NCBI GenBank assembly: GCA_934589155.1
Contig: CAKTNP010000030.1
Span: 1-19,669 of the forward strand
Source: an uncultured Oscillospiraceae bacterium
GTDB lineage: Bacteria > Bacillota > Clostridia > Oscillospirales > Oscillospiraceae
DNA length: 19,669 bases
Direction: 5' to 3'
The position numbers and the translations under genes are program-made. A model generated the notes under the pieces. It was given only the letters and a program-made list of their open reading frames with translations. It searched no databases and was not told the origin of the DNA. Below are positions 15,006-19,669 of the stretch, piece by piece. Numbering within the stretch: the stretch's first letter is position 1; every line of letters starts with the position of its first letter.

Positions 15006-15791
15006 TTATACCCCTCCCGTCAGCGCGTCATAGGTCCCGTTTTCCGTCAGTTCCGTGGGGGACAGGGCCACCAGCTCCCCCAGCCGCTCCCGGCCCGCCG
15101 TCACCCGGTCGCAGCGCAAGCCCAGCAGCAGGCCCCCCGCCTGGCCCACGGCCTGATAGGGGATCAGCCGCAGGCCCAGCCCCGGCCTTTGGAGCCGCTC
15201 CATGGCCGCCGCCGGATCTCTGAGGCTCTCCGGATCCAGCTCCGGCAGCAGCTGCCTGGCTGCCCGGGGTCCGATCACCGTCACGGCCTGTCCCGTCAGT
15301 GGGTCCTTCAAGCCGTTGCCCGTGTCCCGCAGGGCCGTGACTCGGACGGTCCGCCCCCCCAGAGTCAGGGTCAGCGGCACTCGCTCCCCCCCGGTGCCGG
15401 TTCTGGCCAGGGTCCGGCAGCCCAGGGCCAGAGCCCCCGCCCCGGCCCCCAGGGTCAGAAAGCTGAGGCAGCCCTCCTGGCGCAGGAGATACCCTCCGCC
15501 GCCTAAGGCCAGGGTCAGCCCCAGAAACAGAAGGCCCTGCCGGAACAAATGCCGCCCCGGGCCGAAGGCCAAGACCAGCATCAGCCCCAGAAACAGAAGC
15601 CGCCAGCCCAGGGTCCCCAGAAACCGGAACCCCGGCGCCAGGCAGACCCCGCCGTAGAGTCCGCCCAGCGCCGCCCCCAGGCACAGCCGCAGGCTACCCC
15701 GCCCTTTCCCCGTCAGAGCCCCGGTGCCCCACAGCAGCAGGTAGTCCGTGAGGAAATTCAGGACCGCCGTCCCGTCCGCATAGACTGTCAT
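15006..15791 (-). CDS. spoIIGA: Sporulation aspartic protease SpoIIGA (pro-sigma-E processing)
   Basis: A 261-residue protein with an N-terminal membrane half (about five hydrophobic segments within residues 8-125, rich in Leu and Gly) and a cytosolic half bearing VTALRDTGNGLKDPLTGQAV. Asp156 in this DTGN motif is the expected catalytic aspartate of the SpoIIGA protease. It is made in the septal membrane and cleaves the pro-sequence of sigma-E on a signal from SpoIIR. The start is set at 15791 because GGGGGAGGG precedes it; the longer frame crosses a terminator. It is immediately upstream of, and abutting, sigE, the classic pair. A TATACT at 15824-15829 could be its -10; I find no convincing -35 or Spo0A box. 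Confidence 0.93.
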   Translation of the reverse strand: MTVYADGTAVLNFLTDYLLLWGTGALTGKGRGSLRLCLGAALGGLYGGVCLAPGFRFLGTLGWRLLFLGLMLVLAFGPGRHLFRQGLLFLGLTLALGGGGYLLRQEGCLSFLTLGAGAGALALGCRTLARTGTGGERVPLTLTLGGRTVRVTALRDTGNGLKDPLTGQAVTVIGPRAARQLLPELDPESLRDPAAAMERLQRPGLGLRLIPYQAVGQAGGLLLGLRCDRVTAGRERLGELVALSPTELTENGTYDALTGGV

Positions 15792-15841
15792 GTCCCTCCC
15801 CCTTTCCCGTGGATCTTGTCCCCAGTATAGCCTCCGTCCAT

Positions 15842-15880
15842 AAAAAAAGAGGTCGCAATCCCAATCCGGGATCACGACCT
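15842..15880 (-). terminator. Terminator after rarA-DUF951, before spoIIGA
   Basis: On the minus strand an AGGTCG/CGACCT stem continues, past a small internal loop, into ATCCC/GGGAT. It is followed by a run of seven T. It separates the rarA-DUF951 transcript from spoIIGA-sigE. Confidence 0.82.
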
Positions 15881-15895
15881 GATTTTCGGAATATC

Positions 15896-15933
15896 CCCGG
15901 CCTTTCACCGGGAGCCGGGGCCTTTCCCCCGGC
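15896..15933. repeat. Two tandem GC-rich hairpins with matching loops
   Basis: CCCGG/CCGGG (15896-15912) and GCCGGGG/CCCCGGC (15914-15933) are separated by one base. On the minus strand both loops read GAAAGG, the first with one extra T. They lie in the 110-nt gap between the DUF951 stop and the terminator. Function unknown. Confidence 0.45.
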
Positions 15934-15991
15934 GCCGCCTGCGGAACTTCGGACCATCCGGCGGCCGGAGGCCCACCCTGTCGGAAAGTTT

Positions 15992-16186
15992 TTACTGGAC
16001 CTTCTGCCCTTCCCGCAGGACCTCTCGCAGGTTCTTTTCCGCCTTCTGCCGGGTGATCATGACCTCATGGCCGCAGCCCAGGCACCGGAGGCGAAAGTCC
16101 ATGCCCACCCGCAGGACCTTCCACTGTTTTTCCCCGCAGGGGTGGGGCTTTTTCATGACCAGAATGTCGTTTAACCGAATGTCCAA
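15992..16186 (-). CDS. DUF951 family small protein
   Basis: A 64-residue protein starting at a TTG (16184-16186) that stands seven bases after AAGGAGG. A longer frame from 16219 would overlap rarA with no ribosome binding site. It contains VMKKPHPCGEKQWKVLRVG followed by DFRLRCLGCGHEVMI, the conserved core of DUF951/YyzM-type proteins, with His-Pro-Cys-Gly and Cys-x-x-Cys-Gly-His that could bind a metal. The molecular function is unknown; homologues commonly sit near housekeeping genes. It begins two nt after the rarA stop and is surely co-translated with it. Confidence 0.88.
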   Translation of the reverse strand: MDIRLNDILVMKKPHPCGEKQWKVLRVGMDFRLRCLGCGHEVMITRQKAEKNLREVLREGQKVQ

Positions 16187-16188
16187 GT

Positions 16189-17457
16189 TCAGTCCTCCTT
16201 GCCCTTGATCCGCTCCCAATAGGCCTTTGCCGCCTGCTCCACCTTGTTTTCGCCGTACTCGTAATACCTTGTCCCCACCAGAGCATCGGGCAGATACTGC
16301 TGCCGCACCCAGTGGTTAGGGAAATCGTGGGGGTACAGATACCCCTGGTCCCGCTCCATGGTATAGGTATCGGCATGGACGTTCTGCAAATGCCGGGGAA
16401 AGTCCCCGCCCTTTCCTTTTTTTACATCCGCCAGGGCCTTATTCAGCGCCATATAGCCGGAGTTGGACTTGGGGGCCGTGGCCATGAGCACCGCCGCGTC
16501 TCCCAAAGGAATCCGGGCCTCCGGCAGGCCCAGCATGTCCGCCGCATCCACGCAGGCCTTCACAATGGGGATGATCTGGGGATAGGCCAAACCCACATCC
16601 TCGCAGGCAATGACCATGAGCCGCCGGCAGGCGGAGATCATGTCTCCCGCTTCCAGAAGTCTTGCCAGATAGTGGCAGGCGGCGTCGGGGTCGGAGCCCC
16701 GGATGGATTTCTGCAATGCCGACAGCAGGTCATAGTGGTTGTCCCCGTCCCGGTCATAGCGCATGGAGGACCGCTGGGTCACAGCCTTGGCATCGTCCAT
16801 AGACAGGGCGATCTTCCCCTCCCGGACCGGGGCGGCGGAGAACAGCACCTCCACGGCGTTGATGGCCTTGCGGATGTCTCCGCCGCAGCAGGAGGCGATG
16901 TATTCCAGGGCCCCCGCCTCCGGCTCCGCCTGAACCGCCATCCGCTGCTCCAGAAAGCCCACCGCCCGCTTCACGGCCTTCAGGGCCGCCTCCGGGGTGA
17001 TCTGCTTGAACTCAAAAATAGTAGACCGGCTCAGGATGGCGTTGAATACATAAAAATAAGGGTTCTCCGTGGTGGAGGCAATAAGGGTGATCTTTCCGTT
17101 TTCGATATGCTCCAACAGAGTCTGCTGCTGCTTTTTGTTAAAGGACTGGATCTCGTCCAGGTACAAAAGCACCCCGTTAGGAGCCATGAAGGTGTCCAAC
17201 TCCGACACGATCTCCTTGATGTCCGCCGTGGAGGCCGTGGTGGCGTTGAGCTTGAACAGCTTCCGGTTGGTCTTTTCCGCGATAATGTTGGCCACCGTGG
17301 TCTTTCCCGTGCCGGAGGGGCCGTAGAAGATCAGGTTGGGAATGTTCCCGGAGTCGATGAGCCTGCGCAGAATGGCCCCCTCCCCCAGAATATGCTCCTG
17401 ACCGTAGACCTCGTCCAGATTTTTGGGGCGGAGCAGGTCCGCCAAGGGCTGATACAT
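16189..17457 (-). CDS. rarA: Replication-associated recombination AAA+ ATPase RarA
   Basis: A 422-residue AAA+ protein of the RarA/MgsA/WRNIP1 family, which acts at stalled replication forks with the single-strand binding protein. Walker A is GPSGTGKTT (46-54), Walker B is LLYLDEIQSF (97-106, Asp101-Glu102), sensor 1 is STTENPYF (128-135), and Ser-Arg near 144 gives the arginine finger. The C-terminal half holds the family's tetramer block (ACEDVGLAYPQ, YPHDFPNHWVRQQYLP). AAAGGAGG five bases before 17457 fixes the start, 17 codons into the longer frame. It is divergent from nth, another DNA-maintenance gene. Confidence 0.94.
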   Translation of the reverse strand: MYQPLADLLRPKNLDEVYGQEHILGEGAILRRLIDSGNIPNLIFYGPSGTGKTTVANIIAEKTNRKLFKLNATTASTADIKEIVSELDTFMAPNGVLLYLDEIQSFNKKQQQTLLEHIENGKITLIASTTENPYFYVFNAILSRSTIFEFKQITPEAALKAVKRAVGFLEQRMAVQAEPEAGALEYIASCCGGDIRKAINAVEVLFSAAPVREGKIALSMDDAKAVTQRSSMRYDRDGDNHYDLLSALQKSIRGSDPDAACHYLARLLEAGDMISACRRLMVIACEDVGLAYPQIIPIVKACVDAADMLGLPEARIPLGDAAVLMATAPKSNSGYMALNKALADVKKGKGGDFPRHLQNVHADTYTMERDQGYLYPHDFPNHWVRQQYLPDALVGTRYYEYGENKVEQAAKAYWERIKGKED

Positions 17458-17486
17458 TTGGTTCCCTCCTTTGGGTGTCTTTTGCC

Positions 17487-17515
17487 AGTATAGCACACCT
17501 TGGGCCAAAAGTCAG
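17487..17515 (-). promoter_or_regulatory. Promoter of rarA
   Basis: On the minus strand CTGACT (17510-17515) and TATACT (17487-17492) are separated by 17 nt, about 35 nt before the chosen start. It supports the 17457 start, since the longer frame would begin inside the promoter. Confidence 0.65.
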
Positions 17516-17588
17516 CCCCTTTCCCGAAATTCTCGCACGAATGTTTGTGCATTAGCACCCATTTTCATTTCCCTTTTGCCGAAACCTG

Positions 17589-17597
17589 TGATATGAT
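17589..17597 (+). promoter_or_regulatory. Extended -10 promoter of nth
   Basis: TGATATGAT fits an extended -10 element (TG-n-TATGAT), 26 nt upstream of the nth start. No clear -35 at the right spacing. Confidence 0.5.
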
Positions 17598-17623
17598 GTA
17601 GGAAAAGAAAAGGAGGCCTTCCC

Positions 17624-18259
17624 ATGGAGGAAAAAGTTCAGGCCATTATCGACATTTTGAAGGAGCTGTACCCGGACCCCCAGTGCGCCCTGCACTATGA
17701 TAAGGATTACGAGCTCATGATCGCCGTCCGCCTGTCGGCCCAGTGCACCGACGCCAGGGTGAACCTGGTGACCCCGGAGCTGTTCCGGGAATTTCCCACC
17801 CTGGACTCTCTGGCGGAGGCCGACGTGACGAGGATCGAGGAGCTGGTCCACTCCTGCGGCTTTTACAAGCACAAGGCCCGGGACATCGTCCTGGCCTGTC
17901 AGACGCTTCGGGACCGGTACGGCCGGAAGGTCCCCGGCACCATGGAGGAGCTTTTGAAACTCCCCGGCGTGGGCCGGAAAACCGCCAACCTTCTGCTGGG
18001 GGACCTGTACAAGGCCCCGGGCAGCGTGGTCTGCGACACCCACTGCATCCGGATCGCCAACCGGCTGGGCCTGGCCCAGGGCAAGGAGCCGGAGAAGGTG
18101 GAGACCCAGCTCCGGGCCATCCTCCCCCCGGAGGAAAGCTCCGATTTCTGCCATCGGATCGTCCTCCACGGCCGGGCCCTGTGCACCGCCCGGGCGCCTA
18201 AGTGCGGCAGCTGTCCCCTAGCCCCCTACTGTACTTATTTTACGGGTCCGGAGGGCTGA
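17624..18259 (+). CDS. nth: Endonuclease III (DNA glycosylase/AP lyase)
   Basis: A 211-residue base-excision repair enzyme for oxidised pyrimidines. The helix-hairpin-helix is LPGVGRKTANLLL (113-125) with the catalytic Lys119, and the catalytic Asp138 is in VVCDTHCIR. The C-terminal iron-sulphur cluster is complete: Cys187-x6-Cys194-x2-Cys197-x5-Cys203. AGGAGG stands ahead of the ATG. The N-terminal block has LSAQCTD where LSAQATD is usual, a mild change. The last 20 bp overlap, tail to tail, the DUF5662 gene on the other strand, and no terminator separates them. Confidence 0.96.
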   Translation: MEEKVQAIIDILKELYPDPQCALHYDKDYELMIAVRLSAQCTDARVNLVTPELFREFPTLDSLAEADVTRIEELVHSCGFYKHKARDIVLACQTLRDRYGRKVPGTMEELLKLPGVGRKTANLLLGDLYKAPGSVVCDTHCIRIANRLGLAQGKEPEKVETQLRAILPPEESSDFCHRIVLHGRALCTARAPKCGSCPLAPYCTYFTGPEG

Positions 18260-18806
18260 TTTCCTCCGGGGCAAAATCCTTTCCCTTTAAGACCACCTGC
18301 CGGATGAAGCGGAAGGTCTCCTTCTCCCCCCGGTCCTTCAGCATGGCCAGGAGGAATTTCAGCTCCCGCTTGGTCTGGGGGTGGAGCATTCTCGTCTCGT
18401 TGGCCCGCTCAAAGTATTGCAGGGGCGAGGCGTCGGTGTAGGCCTTCCCCTGATAGGTCCGGCTGGCGGCGATCCGGTCCATGACCATCTCGGCCAGATA
18501 CCGCCGGGGCATGGGCACAGGCTCATAGGTCCGGGTCTTGAGATTCAGATCCGTCCAGTATTCGTAGTGGTGCCGGTTCCGGCCCTTGTGGTGCATCCAG
18601 GCCGTGGAATATCCCTTTTCCTCCCGCTCCTTGGCGTTGGGGCTCCGGGTCCCCTGGTAGTATTTGGCCCCCACCCAGAATTCCGTGGGGGAGTACTTGG
18701 ACAGGTCGTGGGTCAGGCCCTGCCATACAAGGCCCACCCGAAAGCAGTTCACCATCACCAGATTCCGGTGATGGGTTATGGTTTTGAAATGGCTCCAGGG
18801 CTTCAC
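18240..18806 (-). CDS. DUF5662 family protein
   Basis: A 188-residue protein with many His and aromatic residues: FKTITHHRNLVM near the start, GLTHDLSKYSPTEFW, then YYQGTRSPNAKEREEKGYS and HHKGRNRHHYEYWTD. The pattern His-Asp plus repeated His-His is typical of DUF5662, which looks like a metal-dependent HD-like fold. That mechanism is inference and no reaction is known. It starts at a GTG (18806) preceded by GGGAG. A promoter with 17-nt spacing lies upstream. The gene ends inside nth. Confidence 0.85.
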   Translation of the reverse strand: MKPWSHFKTITHHRNLVMVNCFRVGLVWQGLTHDLSKYSPTEFWVGAKYYQGTRSPNAKEREEKGYSTAWMHHKGRNRHHYEYWTDLNLKTRTYEPVPMPRRYLAEMVMDRIAASRTYQGKAYTDASPLQYFERANETRMLHPQTKRELKFLLAMLKDRGEKETFRFIRQVVLKGKDFAPEEISPPDP

Positions 18807-18838
18807 GGCGTGCTCCCTCTTTCCCGCTGTTTTCTCTT

Positions 18839-18867
18839 ATTCTACACCGTTTTTCCCTGTCGTGCAA
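18839..18867 (-). promoter_or_regulatory. Promoter of the DUF5662 gene
   Basis: On the minus strand TTGCAC (18862-18867) and TAGAAT (18839-18844) are separated by 17 nt, about 35 nt before the GTG start. Confidence 0.65.
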
Positions 18868-18870
18868 CCG

Positions 18871-18916
18871 AAAAAGCCCGAGCCTAAGGCTTGATTAATC
18901 CCTAGAAGGGCTTTTT
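18871..18916. terminator. Terminator-like hairpin upstream of the DUF5662 promoter
   Basis: AAAAAGCCC (18871-18879) pairs with GGGCTTTTT (18908-18916). A smaller AGCC/GGCT hairpin lies inside. The A and T ends would allow termination on either strand, insulating DUF5662 from leftward transcripts of sigK. Confidence 0.5.
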
Positions 18917-19006
18917 ACCGGCTGGCATCTAAAGATGCGCTGAATGATCTTTCACTTGCATCGAATGCTCCGCCGCCCGTAGGCCGTGCGCGCAGCCAGC
19001 CGCCAT

Positions 19007-19090
19007 CTCTTTATCGGCACCACCAGATTGTACTCTCTTTGTCGGAACTGCCGAACCGCGCTCTCTTTTTATTGGAACCATCGAAAATAT
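19007..19090. repeat. Three degenerate 28-nt tandem repeats
   Basis: CTCTTT recurs at 19007, 19035 and 19063, exactly 28 nt apart. Each is followed by a related TCGGAAC-like block and a CCGAA/TCGAA-like block, with the third copy shifted by one base. The copies are imperfect and too few and too similar in length to their own period to be a CRISPR array. Confidence 0.5.
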
Positions 19091-19103
19091 TTTTTGATAT
19101 GTA

Positions 19104-19128
19104 AAACCTCCGGCTTAGCCGGAGGTTT
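19104..19128. terminator. Terminator-like stem downstream of sigK
   Basis: AAACCTCCGGC and GCCGGAGGTTT form a perfect 11-bp stem with a TTA loop. The minus-strand copy ends in TTTT, so it may terminate sigK transcription. The T tail is short. Confidence 0.6.
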
Positions 19129-19207
19129 CACCACGCCCTATAAGCCGCTATTCCCGCCCCCGCCAGGGGTGCCGATTTCTTTGGGGTGCTGTGGTGACCG
19201 ATCTCGG

Positions 19208-19235
19208 CCGGGCCGGAGCATATGCTCCGGCCCGG
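19208..19235. repeat. 28-bp perfect palindrome right after the sigK stop
   Basis: Arms CCGGGCCGGAGCAT and ATGCTCCGGCCCGG meet with no spacer. It lies three nt beyond the sigK stop codon. It has no T tail on the minus strand, so it is not a standard terminator; it could protect the 3' end of the mRNA or bind a dimeric protein. Confidence 0.6.
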
Positions 19236-19238
19236 TTC

Positions 19239-19667
19239 TTATGCCTCCGGCCCCGCCTCCAGCGCCAGCCGCAGCTTTTCCATGGCCTTTTTCTCGATCC
19301 GGGACACATAGGACCGGCTGATACCGCAGGCCTTGGCCACCTCCCGCTGGGGCAGGGCCCTGCAGCCGAAAAGGCCGTAGCGCAGAGTCAGCACCTGCCG
19401 CTCCCGGTCCGTCAGGGTCTTTTCCATGGCAAGACGGAGCTTTCCCGTCATCTCCCGGGCGCTGACCCGGTCGAACAGGTCCTCCTCGTCGCAGATCACA
19501 TCCATCAGGGACAGCATGGTGCCGTCCTTCCCGGTCTCGATGCAGTCCGACAGAGACACATCCCCCGCCGTCTTTTTCTGACTGCGGAAGTGCATGAGGA
19601 TCTCATTCGCTATCCTCTCCCAACGGATACATAGGTTGGTCAATGGGCGGCAAATCCGCCTCTCCAT
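19239..19667 (-). CDS. sigK: 3' part of sporulation sigma factor sigma-K, interrupted upstream
   Basis: From NEILMHFRSQKKTAGDVSLSD to the end (about 123 residues) this is the C-terminal half of sigma-K: the end of region 2, then region 3, then region 4 with LTDRERQVLTLRYGLFG and REVAKACGISRSYVSRIEKKAMEKL. The 19 residues before that (RRICRPLTNLCIRWERI...) do not resemble sigma-K, which should read like LATYAARCIE there, as sigE in this window does ([10 protein letters not shown]). The frame runs to the window edge, so the upstream sequence is unknown. B. subtilis sigK is split at this block by the skin element into spoIVCB and spoIIIC. The same arrangement is the best reading; a decayed gene is the alternative. 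Confidence 0.85.
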   Translation of the reverse strand: MERRICRPLTNLCIRWERIANEILMHFRSQKKTAGDVSLSDCIETGKDGTMLSLMDVICDEEDLFDRVSAREMTGKLRLAMEKTLTDRERQVLTLRYGLFGCRALPQREVAKACGISRSYVSRIEKKAMEKLRLALEAGPEA

Positions 19668-19669
19668 CC
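19603..19669 (-). mobile_element. Candidate end of a skin-like element in sigK
   Basis: On the minus strand AATGA (19603-19607) stands exactly where sigma-K similarity begins, and everything upstream to the edge is unlike sigma-K. From memory, B. subtilis skin recombines within an AATGA repeat. The outer sequence has small inverted repeats, CCAAC/GTTGG (19620-19624, 19635-19639) and GGCGG/CCGCC (19646-19650, 19656-19660), as recombinase sites may have. The recombinase and other end are outside the window. Confidence 0.5.

Larger units (their letters stand above)
18807..19238. other. 432-nt stretch without a gene, rich in structure
   Basis: No convincing gene on either strand. It holds the DUF5662 promoter, a terminator-like hairpin (18871-18916), an 8-bp inverted repeat CGGCTGGC/GCCAGCCG (18919-18926 and 18995-19002) enclosing a GCATCT/AGATGC hairpin, three 28-nt degenerate repeats, an 11-bp terminator-like stem and a 28-bp palindrome. 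The enclosed 18919-19002 part could fold as a small RNA, but I recognise no known family. Confidence 0.5.

Noticed and set aside
15792..15908. Longer N-terminus for SpoIIGA
   Set aside because: The extra 39 codons translate the rarA-DUF951 terminator and the -10 region; the start at 15791 has GGGGGAGGG.
15975..15990. Spo0A box (TGTCGGAA) for spoIIGA
   Set aside because: It differs from TGTCGAA and lies about 150 nt from the likely -10, on the far side of a terminator.
19007..19090. CRISPR array
   Set aside because: The repeat unit has no unique spacers, only three decayed copies, and no cas gene nearby.
18986..19321. Rightward 111-codon ORF in the gap before sigK
   Set aside because: It runs through the tandem repeats, a terminator-like stem and the 28-bp palindrome, then antisense into sigK, and has no ribosome binding site.

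Overview
The window reads as a chromosome piece from a GC-rich, endospore-forming member of the Clostridia, most like the Oscillospiraceae/Flavonifractor group. This rests on the GC-rich coding style, strong GGAGG ribosome binding sites, sigma-A-type promoters, and three sporulation genes (spoIIGA, sigE and the 3' part of sigK). The taxonomic call is inference; the gene families are recognised from motifs.

Layout. (1) 1-1620 is a clearly more AT-rich accessory patch. It holds the tail of a helix-turn-helix protein, a small leftward operon (two-TM membrane protein, a basic small protein, a probably decayed ORF) and relics, including an N-terminal fragment that looks like an Ada-type metal-binding domain. 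(2) 1686-5650 is a MarR regulator with its own promoter, followed by two translationally coupled ABC exporter half-transporters forming an asymmetric heterodimer, closed by a bidirectional terminator. (3) 5673-13460 is a threonine-biosynthesis block. A leftward thrC-thrB pair, then ridA and an AI-2E/PerM-family membrane protein, lie opposite a rightward hom-lysC-asd operon. The two transcripts start from mirror-image promoters that share their -10 region. Together these genes cover aspartate to threonine: LysC, Asd, Hom, ThrB, ThrC. (4) 13459-17457 is leftward: rarA, a DUF951 protein, the pro-sigma-E protease spoIIGA, sigE, then rex with its own promoter and an elaborate palindrome. A short relic of an ABC-2 ATPase sits downstream of rex. 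(5) 17624-18806 has nth (endonuclease III) and a DUF5662 gene whose 3' ends overlap. (6) 18807-19238 has no gene but holds hairpins, a three-copy 28-nt degenerate repeat and a 28-bp perfect palindrome. (7) 19239-19669 is the 3' part of sigK. Its similarity to sigma-K stops abruptly at the Asn-Glu-Ile-Leu-Met block, where the B. subtilis skin element interrupts sigK, and an AATGA sequence sits at the break.

The most exciting observation is this split sigK: the window appears to end just inside a skin-like intervening element that would need excision by a recombinase in the mother cell. Next in interest are the mirror-image thrC/hom promoter pair, the nested palindrome over the rex promoter, and the asymmetric ABC exporter.
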